Of a stretch of DNA of 64,000 nucleotides, positions 15,235 to 23,205 are shown in pieces. Source of the stretch: Rhodothermales bacterium. GTDB taxonomy: Bacteria > Bacteroidota > Rhodothermia > Rhodothermales > UBA10348. A program made the translations under genes and the position numbers. Within the stretch, counting starts at the first letter, position 1. Every line of letters begins with the position of its first letter. The notes under the pieces are model-generated. The model made no database searches and had not been told where the DNA came from. It saw only the letters and a list, made by a program, of their open reading frames with translations. The DNA lies in NCBI GenBank assembly GCA_040221055.1, contig JAVJVN010000016.1, positions 1-64,000 of the forward strand, in the 5' to 3' direction.

Positions 15235-16020
15235 CTACTTTGTACCTTTCTCATATACGTGCAGGAGCTCCTTTTCCCGGAAATACGCGTCTGAAAGGTA
15301 CTCCTGGACCGGGTAGCGGTCCACGGTGAGCGTGGGAAACTCCGCCCCGAACGCGTCAAACAGCTCGGCTATTTCCCCGTCCAGGTCCCCTCCTTTCAGG
15401 CAGAGCAGCCCCCGCTCCCAGTACGGCGGACAGATTCCAGATTGGTCCTGGTCTCCAGTTTCCTCTGCACTCATTTCCGGGACTCCTCTGTTTTCATCGG
15501 CTGATGCTTGGGTCGGCGCCGACCGCGCTGCACACGGGACGTGCCAGGACCATAATGTGGCCAGCGGCGCCGTTGCCCGGGAGACGGAGTAGTCGGTCCA
15601 TTCCGTCACGGCCTCTGCCCGCGCGTGCAGCACGCGCACGTTCGCGAGCCCCAGCCGCCGCGCGAACAGCGCCACGGACCGGGCCTTCTTGTTGTTGGAA
15701 TCCACGGCTACCATGTCCACGTCCGGCCACACCACGGCCAGGGGTATGGCCGGCAAACCCCCTCCCGTGCCCCAGTCCATCACCCGGCTTCTGGCGGGAA
15801 TCGGACGAACGGCCGGCACCAGGCAATGCAGGATATGATGCTCCCAGAGGTGCGCCCGCTCGCTCCGCGACAGCAGGTTGAAGTTCTGATTGACCGTCCG
15901 GAGCAGGGTCTCATACTCCCGCAGGGTCGCCCACTGGTCCGCGTTCAGCAGATCCGCCAGCACGGGCCCCACGCTGCCTATTCCGGGACTGGATACGCCT
16001 TGATTGCCTGTCTGGGCCAT
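15235..16020 (-). CDS. rsmG: 16S rRNA (guanine-527 N7) methyltransferase
   Basis: The SAM-dependent enzyme (also called GidB) modifies G527 of 16S rRNA. Visible signatures are NFNLLSRSERAHLWEHHILHCL, the SAM-binding VMDWGTGGGLPAIPLAVVWP, VDMVAVDSNNKKARSVALFA and ATAPLATLW. It has 261 residues, about 50 longer than usual, because of an inserted low-complexity stretch (about residues 175-210, rich in Ala, Glu, Asp and Gln) before the final strands. The ATG at 16020 is preferred; the alternative TTG at 16050 would place a parS site inside the coding region. It is separated from the co-oriented mnmG by about 470 bases holding two parS sites and a small + strand frame. Confidence 0.95.
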   Translation of the reverse strand: MAQTGNQGVSSPGIGSVGPVLADLLNADQWATLREYETLLRTVNQNFNLLSRSERAHLWEHHILHCLVPAVRPIPARSRVMDWGTGGGLPAIPLAVVWPDVDMVAVDSNNKKARSVALFARRLGLANVRVLHARAEAVTEWTDYSVSRATAPLATLWSWHVPCAARSAPTQASADENRGVPEMSAEETGDQDQSGICPPYWERGLLCLKGGDLDGEIAELFDAFGAEFPTLTVDRYPVQEYLSDAYFREKELLHVYEKGTK

Positions 16021-16033
16021 ATTTGCGTCAGAA

Positions 16034-16049
16034 TGTTTCACGTGAAACA
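16034..16049. promoter_or_regulatory. parS: parS site 1 (ParB binding)
   Basis: The sequence TGTTTCACGTGAAACA is an exact match to the bacterial parS consensus and a perfect 16-base palindrome. It lies 14 bases before the rsmG start. Such sites nucleate ParB for origin segregation and typically sit near oriC; parA/parB are not in this window. Confidence 0.93.
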
Positions 16050-16287
16050 ATCAGCTTCGGGTGTAAGCGTGCGAACGGGGAGAACCTTGCGTGACAAGGT
16101 ACGGCGATTCACCTTGGGCCCGCGCGATCGTGCGTGATTCTGCAGCCAATTGCAGGTTATGGCATCGTGGCTGATGGGTCTAGACAACACCAAGCACCCT
16201 GCGGTCCGTCCATGACGGCAACATTTTTAAAGCCTGATTTGTATTTCCGTTATATACATAGATGTGACGCATACGCGTGACCGAATC

Positions 16288-16443
16288 ATGAACTACCCCA
16301 TTCATACCGATTCACAACCTCTTGTAGGTGCTGCGGCTAAACGAGTCGTTCGCGCGGTCCAGGAAGGAAGAGTCCTTACCAATGCACAGGCTCGAAAGAC
16401 CGCCGCACGAATCGCGAAGCAGATTGCTCACGAGAAGAAGTAG
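16288..16443 (+). CDS. Small basic protein, 51 residues, between the parS sites
   Basis: This is an open frame with ATG at 16288 and TAG at 16441-16443, on the strand opposite mnmG and rsmG. The product (MNYPIHTDSQPLVGAAAKRV..., ending AHEKK) has many Arg and Lys and a helical second half (VVRAVQEGRVLTNAQARKTA and ARIAKQIAHEKK), resembling a small nucleic-acid-binding protein. It matches no family I know. It fits neatly into the gap between rsmG and mnmG. The A+T-rich segment upstream (TTTTTAA and TTATATACAT around 16224-16259) could hold a promoter. Whether it is translated is uncertain. Confidence 0.5.
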   Translation: MNYPIHTDSQPLVGAAAKRVVRAVQEGRVLTNAQARKTAARIAKQIAHEKK

Positions 16444-16465
16444 CCGGGGCGTTCAGGCCCCAGAA

Positions 16466-16481
16466 TGTTTCACGTGAAACA
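16466..16481. promoter_or_regulatory. parS: parS site 2 (ParB binding)
   Basis: A second exact TGTTTCACGTGAAACA palindrome, 432 bases from the first and 7 bases beyond the mnmG stop codon. Two perfect copies in one intergenic gap make chance occurrence very unlikely. Confidence 0.93.
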
Positions 16482-16488
16482 ATGGCCG

Positions 16489-18396
16489 CTATGCATCCAC
16501 GTAGGAGCCGGCCTTGCCGGAGCGCAGCAGGACCATCAACACCGATACGTCGGCGGGGCTGACGCCTGATATCCGGGAGGCCTGTCCCAGGTTTTCGGGG
16601 CGGATCTTGCCCAGCTTCTCGCGGGCTTCCATGGACACCGAGGTCAGGCGGTCGAACGCGAATCCTTCCGGAATAGCGACGGATTCCATCTGCTCGAACC
16701 GCTCCAGGTCTTCGCGGGCCCGGTCCACGTAGCCCTCGTACTTGAGTTCCGTTTCGACCATGGCGACAAGGTCATCGAGCCCCGGGGCCGTGGTCATGCC
16801 GTCGGGCGCACCGCCCACGACTTCGAGCAGGGCGTGCAGCGAGACCTGGGGACGCAGCGCCACCCGGGACAGCCGTTCCGGCTGCGAAATCGGAGACGTA
16901 CCGAGCTGCTCCAGCCAGCCGTTTATCCGCTCCGGGGCCACATTCGTGCTGTCAATCCACTCCCGAAGGGCCGCGCGGCGCGTCTGGCGCTCCTGCATCC
17001 GGTCCATTCGGTCCTGGCCTACGAGGCCCCATGAGTGCGCCATACCGGTCAGACGCTCATCGGCGTTGTCCTGACGCAGCAGCATGCGGTACTCCGCGCG
17101 CGACGTGAACATGCGGTACGGCTCCTCGGTCCCCTTGGCCACGAGGTCATCAATAAGAACCCCGATGTAGGCATCGGACCGCTTCAGCACGATCGGCTCC
17201 TGGTCATTCACGTACCGGGCCGCGTTCAAACCGGCCATCAATCCCTGGGCCGCTGCCTCTTCGTAGCCGGTCGTACCGTTGATCTGTCCCGCGAAGAACA
17301 GGCCGGGCACGAGCTTCGTCTCGAGCGAGTACTTCACCTGATACGGCGGAAAATAGTCGTATTCGATGGCGTAGCCGGGCCGCAGCACGTGGGCCTTCTC
17401 CAATCCGGGAATGGAAGCGAGCGCCTCCAACTGGACTTCTTCCGGGAGACTGGTCGAGAAGCCGTTGACGTAGACCTCGTCGGTGTCGAACCCCTCCGGC
17501 TCCAGGAACAGCTGATGCTGGCTCTTGTCGGCAAACCGGTCAATCTTGTCTTCGATGGACGGACAGTACCGGGGGCCGCGCCCCTGGATGCGCCCCACGA
17601 ACATGGGGCTCCGGTCAAAACCCGTGCGCAGGATGTCATGCACGGCGTCCGACGTGTAGGTAATCCAACAGCTGCGCGATTCGGTGGGCAATTGGTCGCT
17701 CATGTACGAGAACGGACTGGGCACATCGTCCCCCTTCTGTTCTTCGAGCGATGCGTAGTCGATGGTCCGGCCATCAATCCGCGGCGGCGTCCCGGTTTTC
17801 AGCCGACCGCTTTCGAAGCCGAGCCGATGCAGCGCGCCCGTCAATCCGGTGGATGCGCCCTCGCCCATGCGTCCGCCTCCGTATTGGCGGTCGCCGATAT
17901 GGATGAGTCCGTTCATGAACGTGCCGCTGGTCAGGACCACGGCGCGCGCCATAATGCGCTGGCCCAGCTGCGATACGATCCCGGCAATCCGACCGTCCTC
18001 GACCAGCAGGTCGACGGCCATGTCCGAACGGAAGAACAGGTTTTCGTGGGCCTCGAGTTCGCGCCGGACGACGGCCGAGTACCGGTGACGGTCGCACTGG
18101 GCGCGCGGCGACCACACGGCGGGGCCCTTGCTCCGGTTGAGCATCTTGAACTGCAGGCCCGTCTCGTCGGTCACGCGTCCCATGAGGCCGCCCATGGCAT
18201 CCACCTCGCGGGCAATCTGGCCCTTGCCAATGCCGCCGATGGCCGGGTTGCAGGACATCCGCCCTATGGCCTCCAGGCTCATGGTTACCAGCAGGGTGCG
18301 CGCACCCAGGCGAGCCGCGGCCGCGGCCGCCTCGCCGCCGGCGTGGCCGCCACCGACGACGATCACGTCGAACTGCTGTAACCCGTTGCAGGACAT
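16489..18396 (-). CDS. mnmG: tRNA uridine-5-carboxymethylaminomethyl modification enzyme MnmG (GidA)
   Basis: The product has 635 residues. With MnmE this FAD enzyme forms cmnm5U at the wobble position of several tRNAs. The N-terminus has the dinucleotide-binding motif [16 protein letters not shown], then the GidA signature [24 protein letters not shown]. Further hallmarks are [38 protein letters not shown] and the C-terminal [23 protein letters not shown]. Its ATG directly abuts the mnmE stop codon, so the two partner proteins are translated from one message. Full length; no anomaly. Confidence 0.98.
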   Translation of the reverse strand: MSCNGLQQFDVIVVGGGHAGGEAAAAAARLGARTLLVTMSLEAIGRMSCNPAIGGIGKGQIAREVDAMGGLMGRVTDETGLQFKMLNRSKGPAVWSPRAQCDRHRYSAVVRRELEAHENLFFRSDMAVDLLVEDGRIAGIVSQLGQRIMARAVVLTSGTFMNGLIHIGDRQYGGGRMGEGASTGLTGALHRLGFESGRLKTGTPPRIDGRTIDYASLEEQKGDDVPSPFSYMSDQLPTESRSCWITYTSDAVHDILRTGFDRSPMFVGRIQGRGPRYCPSIEDKIDRFADKSQHQLFLEPEGFDTDEVYVNGFSTSLPEEVQLEALASIPGLEKAHVLRPGYAIEYDYFPPYQVKYSLETKLVPGLFFAGQINGTTGYEEAAAQGLMAGLNAARYVNDQEPIVLKRSDAYIGVLIDDLVAKGTEEPYRMFTSRAEYRMLLRQDNADERLTGMAHSWGLVGQDRMDRMQERQTRRAALREWIDSTNVAPERINGWLEQLGTSPISQPERLSRVALRPQVSLHALLEVVGGAPDGMTTAPGLDDLVAMVETELKYEGYVDRAREDLERFEQMESVAIPEGFAFDRLTSVSMEAREKLGKIRPENLGQASRISGVSPADVSVLMVLLRSGKAGSYVDA

Positions 18397-19857
18397 TTAC
18401 TTACCGATACAGAACTGTGAAAATATCCGGTCCAGGACGTCCTCGTTGGAGAGGGCGCCCGTGACGAGGCCGAGCTCGTCCATGGCGCGGCGGAGGTCCT
18501 CGACGAGCATGTCGCCGCTGGCGCCTGCATGGAAGGCAGTTTCGGCGCGTTCCAGGGCCTCGAGGGCAGCCCGGAGGTGAGCCACGTGCCGGGCGCTGGT
18601 CACCGTGCGATGTTCTTCGGTCGCCGACCCGTCACCGAGCGCCGCATCGAGTACCCGTTGGAGAACGGTATCCGGTAACCGCCGTTCCGCGAGCATCCGG
18701 CTGGCGGAAATCCGGACCGGCGAAGGGGTGGACGGGGATTGGGAAAGACGTGGGGATTCAGGTGAGGAAACGGCGGCAGGGGCGGGGGCAGGGGCAGAAG
18801 CCGGGGCGATGAGGTCCGTCTTGTTCGCGACCAGCACCACCGGAATGCCTTGGGGGCCAACGGACGAATCCGAACGCGTGCCCGAGACTTCCTCCAGGAA
18901 CGCCACTTCGTCATCGCCGAGCCCGACGGTCACGTCGTACACGTACACCAGCACATCAGCGTGCGAGACGGCGCGGCGGGCCCGCGCCACCCCCTCCTGT
19001 TCTATGGCATTGGCCGTTTCGCGCAGGCCCGCCGTATCGATCCAGATGAAGCGATGCCCGTCGAACTCCGACTCGGCTTCAATGGAGTCGCGGGTGGTGC
19101 CGGCCACATCCGACACAATGGCCCGGTCGTCACCCACCACCGCGTTCAGCAATGTGGACTTGCCGGCATTGGGGCGGCCGGCTATGGCCACGCGCACGCC
19201 GTCCACCAGGGACCGGCCGTACCGGTACGAGGCAACGAGGTCCGCTAAAAGCGCACGGCCGTCCTTGAACGCCTGCTCCAGGCGCGCCCGGTCGGCGAAT
19301 TCCACGTCCTCCTCGCTGAAGTCCAATTCGAGTTCGAGGAAGGCCACCAGATCGAGCAATTCGTCACGAAAGCGCGCCAACAGCGCCGAATACCGGCCCG
19401 TCAAGTGGGCCATCGACACGCGATGGGCCTTCACGGAGCGCGCGTGGATGAGGGCGCCGACGCTTTCGGCCTGCGCCAGGTCCATCTTGCCGTTCAGGAA
19501 CGCCCGCTGCGTGAACTCGCCGGGGCCTGCCGGCCGTGCGCCGGCCTCCACCAAGCGCTCCATGACGAGGGTGCTGGCCACGTCGCCGCCGTGGCAGGAT
19601 ATTTCCACCACGTTCTCGCCCGTCACCGAGCGCGGCGCCAGGAACAGCGTCACCACGACCTGATCCAGCAGGTCGCCGTCGGCGCCCCGCAGCGTGCCCA
19701 CATGGACGGTGTGCGAGGCGGCCGCCCTGAGGTCAGTGCCGGCGAAGATGCCGGCGACCATGCGGACCGCATCCGGACCACTCAGCCGGATGACGGCGAG
19801 GGCCGATTGGCCACGTGCGGTGGCCAGCGCTACTATCGTGTCGTGGCCGCTGCGCAT
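18397..19857 (-). CDS. mnmE: tRNA modification GTPase MnmE
   Basis: The product has 486 residues and is the GTPase partner of MnmG. The N-terminal folate-binding domain (TIVALATARGQSALAVIRLSG; GPGEFTQRAFLNGKMDLAQAE) is followed by a G domain with P-loop GRPNAGKSTLLN (about 228), GTTRDSIE, DTAGLRE and NKTD. The protein ends in the essential CIGK motif. Unusually, between NKTD and the rest of the G domain there is an insertion of about 35 residues rich in Ala, Pro and Ser (APASAPAPAPAAVSSPESP). The start is MRSGHDTIVAL; upstream in-frame sequence overlaps yidC and is not family-like. Confidence 0.97.
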   Translation of the reverse strand: MRSGHDTIVALATARGQSALAVIRLSGPDAVRMVAGIFAGTDLRAAASHTVHVGTLRGADGDLLDQVVVTLFLAPRSVTGENVVEISCHGGDVASTLVMERLVEAGARPAGPGEFTQRAFLNGKMDLAQAESVGALIHARSVKAHRVSMAHLTGRYSALLARFRDELLDLVAFLELELDFSEEDVEFADRARLEQAFKDGRALLADLVASYRYGRSLVDGVRVAIAGRPNAGKSTLLNAVVGDDRAIVSDVAGTTRDSIEAESEFDGHRFIWIDTAGLRETANAIEQEGVARARRAVSHADVLVYVYDVTVGLGDDEVAFLEEVSGTRSDSSVGPQGIPVVLVANKTDLIAPASAPAPAPAAVSSPESPRLSQSPSTPSPVRISASRMLAERRLPDTVLQRVLDAALGDGSATEEHRTVTSARHVAHLRAALEALERAETAFHAGASGDMLVEDLRRAMDELGLVTGALSNEDVLDRIFSQFCIGK

Positions 19858-19865
19858 GGTGGGGC

Positions 19866-21725
19866 CTATTTCCGCTTTTTGCGGGCGGCGGAGTCTTTCC
19901 CGGATCCGGCTTTCGAGGAACTGCCGGAGCCCGAGCCCGAGCCCGAGCCTTTCTTGGAGCCAGCCGTTTTCTTTGCCCATCCCTGTACTTCCGGTTCGGT
20001 GCCCTTCTCCGCGCTTTCCTTCTCGATCTGCTTGTTGATGGTCCGTTGCTGCAGGGCCGTCAACACGTTGTAGCACAGGTAGTACAGGCTGAGACCGGCC
20101 GCCAGGCGGTTGAAGATGACAAACATCATGATCGGGAAGACATAGACCATGAACTTCATCTGCGGGTTCGAGGCCTGCGAGCTCATCTGCATCTTCATCT
20201 GGACGACCATGGAGAGGCCCATCAACAGTGTGAAGCCGGCTACGAAGTCGCCGTAGAACGGAATGTTGAAGGGCAGCGCCAGAATGACGTCCGGCGCCGA
20301 AAGGTCGTCGGCCCACAGGAAGCCCTGCTGCCGGATTTCAATGGCCTGCGGAAGGAACTGCCACAGCGCGATGATGATGGGGTACTGGAGCAGCATGGGC
20401 AGACACCCGCCTATCGGGTTCACCCCCGTCTCCTTGTACATCTTCATCATGGCCTGCTGCTGCTTCTGCGGGTCGTTCGCGTACTTCTCCTTGATGACCT
20501 CCATGCGCGGCTGCAGTTCACGCATGCGGGCCATGCTGCGGAACGAGCTCTTCGTGAGCGGCGACAGGACGACCTTGATCAGGATGGAGAAGATGATGAT
20601 GACCAGGCCGTAGTTCGGGATGAACCGGGCCAGGAAATCGAACACCGGAATGAAAACGAACTTGGCCAGCGGGCGCGTGATGACTTCGAAGAAATCCCAC
20701 CCGTAGTCGACCATGTTGTACAGGTCCAGGTCGTACTTGCGGATGCGGCTCAGCTCGAGCGGCCCCACGTACAGGCGGTATTCGTCCGATTCGCCGACCA
20801 TGGGCGGCATCCGGACGCTGGCCGCGTAGTCGTGGCGCAGGTACGACTGCGAGACTTCGCCGAAACGCTCGCCCACCAGTTCCGCACCCCGGGTCTCGCC
20901 CGAGGGGATGATGACAGCCGCGAAATACTTGTTCTTGGCGGCTACCCAGTCCACCTGGCCGTTCAGGCCTTTTTCCGAATACGGGTCGGCGTTCAACTGG
21001 ATGCTCTCTACTTCGCCGCCGCTGCGGGCATAGGCGCCGGTCAGCATGGACGAGCTCTCCACGTCCTTCTCGCTGAAGGGGATGCCGCCGTTCCAGACCA
21101 GTTCGTAGCCCTCCAGGGTGGCAAACGACGCGGCGTTCTGCATGCGCACCGAAAGGCCGACTTCGTAGGTGCCTGGCGTGAACGTGTAGACGTATTCAAT
21201 CCGGCCGTCCGCCAACTCGGTGGTGTAGGTCACGGAGCGCGGCGCATCGTTCACCTCCAGGCGCTCGGCGGTGGTGGACGGCACGAACGGGAAGGAGCGC
21301 GTATCGTAAATCCGCGAGCCCGGGGACGTGAAGACCATGCCCAGGGCTCCCCCGCGCGTCGAATCGACCAGTTCCACCATCCGCTCCAGTCCGGCTTGCT
21401 GGTATTCCTTCAGGCGGAACGAGCGGAGCGTGCCCCCCTGGGCCGAGAATTCGGCCACATACAGGTCCGTTTCAACGGTCAGCGTCGGGTTCGACGGGAG
21501 CACGGTGCGCACGAACGAGGTATCGTCGGCCGCCAATTCGGCGACGGCGCCCACGCGGGGCGGGGCCTGTACAATGGTTTCCTGCTCAGGTTCGGCGTCG
21601 GTCTGGAGCGTATCGACCGTGGCCGGGAGCGAGCCCGGTTCCGGAGGGGGAGGCGACAGCCACATGAGCCATACCACCATGATGATGGCAATCAGGACGG
21701 TCGCGGTAACTACGTTCTTGTCCAC
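19866..21725 (-). CDS. yidC: Membrane protein insertase YidC
   Basis: The product has 619 residues and inserts and folds inner-membrane proteins. An N-terminal membrane helix (VVTATVLIAIIMVVWLMWLS) is followed by a large periplasmic beta domain (to about 360) and the conserved insertase core: FFEVITRPLAKFVFIPVFDF, NYGLVIIIFSILIKVVLSPLT, the cytoplasmic loop MRELQPRMEVIKEKYANDPQ, NPIGGCLPMLLQYPIIIALW and the final helices. The tail is a Ser/Gly repeat (KKGSGSGSGSGSSSKAGSG) ending in Arg and Lys, of the kind that contacts ribosomes. The start is a GTG (VDKNVVTAT), 11 bases after rnpA. Confidence 0.97.
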   Translation of the reverse strand: MDKNVVTATVLIAIIMVVWLMWLSPPPPEPGSLPATVDTLQTDAEPEQETIVQAPPRVGAVAELAADDTSFVRTVLPSNPTLTVETDLYVAEFSAQGGTLRSFRLKEYQQAGLERMVELVDSTRGGALGMVFTSPGSRIYDTRSFPFVPSTTAERLEVNDAPRSVTYTTELADGRIEYVYTFTPGTYEVGLSVRMQNAASFATLEGYELVWNGGIPFSEKDVESSSMLTGAYARSGGEVESIQLNADPYSEKGLNGQVDWVAAKNKYFAAVIIPSGETRGAELVGERFGEVSQSYLRHDYAASVRMPPMVGESDEYRLYVGPLELSRIRKYDLDLYNMVDYGWDFFEVITRPLAKFVFIPVFDFLARFIPNYGLVIIIFSILIKVVLSPLTKSSFRSMARMRELQPRMEVIKEKYANDPQKQQQAMMKMYKETGVNPIGGCLPMLLQYPIIIALWQFLPQAIEIRQQGFLWADDLSAPDVILALPFNIPFYGDFVAGFTLLMGLSMVVQMKMQMSSQASNPQMKFMVYVFPIMMFVIFNRLAAGLSLYYLCYNVLTALQQRTINKQIEKESAEKGTEPEVQGWAKKTAGSKKGSGSGSGSGSSSKAGSGKDSAARKKRK

Positions 21726-21736
21726 GGAATTCGGGT

Positions 21737-22147
21737 TCAGGTTGTGCCCGGCAGCTCCAGTCGGGCGATGGCGTCTGTGAGATCGTGCGGTATACGCGGG
21801 ATGTCGTCGCGGGTTGACCGGAAAAGGACCATAGCCGTTACGACTTCGTTGCGCTGGCCCAGCGCATGGATGAGTTCCGGATCCGAAACGCGGGGATGCT
21901 GCCGCCAGACTTCCCGCATGATCCGGCGGATGCGGTTGCGCTGCACGGCGTTGCCGGTCCTCTTTGGAACAGCGAAGCCGGCTCGGATGCAATGTCCGGG
22001 GCCGGCTTCACGTTCACTGGCAATGCGATATACGACCCGGACGGACCCTGAGGAAACCGTCCTGGAATCGGTCGCTGTCCGGTCGAACAAGGGACGAACA
22101 AGCCGTTGCCGCTTCAGGTGGTGGGAGCGCGGAAAACGGTGGGGCAA
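21737..22147 (-). CDS. rnpA: Ribonuclease P protein component
   Basis: The product has 136 residues and is the protein subunit of RNase P, which matures tRNA 5' ends. It shows LKRQRLVRPLFDR, the central strand CIRAGFAVPKRTGNAVQ and the RNA-binding RNRIRRIMREVWRQH. The start is a TTG at 22147, one base after the rpmH stop; there is no suitable ATG. It sits in the conserved rpmH-rnpA-yidC order and is surely cotranscribed. Confidence 0.95.
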   Translation of the reverse strand: MPHRFPRSHHLKRQRLVRPLFDRTATDSRTVSSGSVRVVYRIASEREAGPGHCIRAGFAVPKRTGNAVQRNRIRRIMREVWRQHPRVSDPELIHALGQRNEVVTAMVLFRSTRDDIPRIPHDLTDAIARLELPGTT

Positions 22148-22148
22148 T

Positions 22149-22304
22149 CTACTTGCCTGGCTTCGCGTCGCTGACGGTCAAGACCTTGCGTCCTTTGGCG
22201 CGACGACGCGCCAGCACCTGGCGACCCTTCTTGTTCGACATCCGAGCCCGGAAACCGTGCTTGTTGGCGCGCTTGCGTCGACTCGGTTGATACGTTCTCT
22301 TCAT
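22149..22304 (-). CDS. rpmH: 50S ribosomal protein L34
   Basis: The product has 51 residues, highly basic, starting [22 protein letters not shown] and continuing with the L34 core ([20 protein letters not shown]), then the short extension TVSDAKPGK. It is the first gene of the - strand operon rpmH-rnpA-yidC-mnmE-mnmG. Confidence 0.98.
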   Translation of the reverse strand: MKRTYQPSRRKRANKHGFRARMSNKKGRQVLARRRAKGRKVLTVSDAKPGK

Positions 22305-22377
22305 GACTCTGCTGATTTCGGTGGTAACGGTCTACCAGGACGGGGATGCCTGGCGCGCAAAACTGCGCAGACCGATA

Positions 22378-22405
22378 AAGATACGCAAACACCCTTTAAG
22401 GTCAA
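22378..22405 (-). promoter_or_regulatory. Candidate promoter of the rpmH operon
   Basis: On the - strand TTGACC (22400-22405) and TATCTT (22378-22383) are 16 bases apart, about 75 bases before rpmH. A matching spacing and -10 sequence occurs upstream of the sulfur operon. Confidence 0.5.
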
Positions 22406-22414
22406 CGCTCCCCG

Positions 22415-22443
22415 TTGACATTCATAAAAAACCAGAGTAATTT
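22415..22443 (+). promoter_or_regulatory. Candidate promoter of the tRNA genes
   Basis: A perfect TTGACA (22415-22420) and TAATTT (22438-22443) are separated by exactly 17 bases, 40 bases before the tRNA-Gly gene. It is back to back with the rpmH promoter. Confidence 0.6.
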
Positions 22444-22483
22444 TGCGGGCTCTGCAATAAACCTTGCAGCGGCCGGATACCAT

Positions 22484-22556
22484 GCGGGAATAGCTCAGTT
22501 GGTAGAGCATCAGCTTCCCAAGCTGAGGGTCGCGGGTTCGAGTCCCGTTTCCCGCT
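22484..22556 (+). tRNA. tRNA-Gly (anticodon CCC)
   Basis: The cloverleaf is complete. Acceptor GCGGGAA pairs with TTCCCGC, the D arm is GCTC-AGTTGGTA-GAGC, the anticodon stem TCAGC/GCTGA encloses TTCCCAA, and the T arm is GCGGG-TTCGAGT-CCCGT. The anticodon is therefore CCC, reading GGG. CCA is not encoded. Confidence 0.95.
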
Positions 22557-22587
22557 CTCCCGAACGGCTCATTCCGCCGTCGGTTTC

Positions 22588-22664
22588 GGGCGATTAGCTC
22601 AGTTGGTTAGAGCGCCTGTCTTACACACAGGAGGTCGTAGGTTCGAATCCTACATCGCCCACCA
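22588..22664 (+). tRNA. tRNA-Val (anticodon TAC)
   Basis: Acceptor GGGCGAT pairs with ATCGCCC, the D arm is GCTCAGTTGGTTAGAGC, the anticodon stem CCTGT/ACAGG encloses CTTACAC (anticodon TAC), and the T loop is TTCGAAT. The 3' CCA is encoded (22662-22664). It lies 31 bases after tRNA-Gly and is probably cotranscribed with it. Confidence 0.95.
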
Positions 22665-22697
22665 TTTCCGCCCTCTGCCCGCCGCCCGCCTTCCGCC

Positions 22698-23138
22698 GTG
22701 CCGCAACTCGCCCTTCTGAATATTGCCCGCACGGCGCATCCGTTGGACGCGCCCGAAATGGCCGACTTCGTGGCGAACATCGGGCAGGTCAATGCGCTGG
22801 CCTACGCATCCCCCGGATTCCTGTGGCATTTGGACGAGGACAATGACGAGGTTCGCACGCTCTTTGGCGACGACATCGTGGTGAACGTCTCGGTGTGGGC
22901 CTCCCTGGAGGACATGCACGCCTACGTGTACCGCTCCCGACACGCCGATTTCATTGGCCGGCGCAAGGAGTGGTTCCTGCACATGAAGGAGGCCTACGTG
23001 GTGCTGTGGTGGGTGCCCGAGGGACACCGGCCCAGCCTGTCGGAAGCCGCGGACCGGCTCGCACGTTTGCGCGAAGATGGCCCGACCGCGGAAGCCTTCA
23101 CGTTCAAGACGCCGTTCCCGGCGCCTCGCAGTACGTAG
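22698..23138 (+). CDS. DUF3291 family protein
   Basis: The product has 146 residues from a GTG start (an upstream ATG is absent). The DUF3291 pattern is clear: LALLNIARTAHPLDAPEMADFVANIGQVNALAYASPGFLWHL, then NVSVWASLEDMHAYVYRSRHADFIGRRKEWF, then VLWWVPEGHRPSLSEAADRL. It resembles ferredoxin-like/antibiotic-biosynthesis monooxygenase-type folds and should be a soluble protein; its function is unknown. It begins 34 bases after tRNA-Val and may be on the same transcript. Confidence 0.88.
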   Translation: MPQLALLNIARTAHPLDAPEMADFVANIGQVNALAYASPGFLWHLDEDNDEVRTLFGDDIVVNVSVWASLEDMHAYVYRSRHADFIGRRKEWFLHMKEAYVVLWWVPEGHRPSLSEAADRLARLREDGPTAEAFTFKTPFPAPRST

Positions 23139-23205
23139 GAGCGACCCGCAGGAAAAGCGGTCGTTGAGCGCTGCATCATTCCCGCGGCTCATTGGTATAG
23201 GCCCC

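Noticed and set aside
16087-16104. ACCTTG-N5-CAAGGT palindrome near parS as another GntR operator
   Set aside because: The centre is five bases and the outer bases differ, so the half-sites are out of phase with the ACTTGT-N4-ACAAGT sites.
22305-22483. Replication origin next to rpmH
   Set aside because: dnaA is absent, no cluster of DnaA boxes was seen, and the region is accounted for by two promoters and the tRNA leader.
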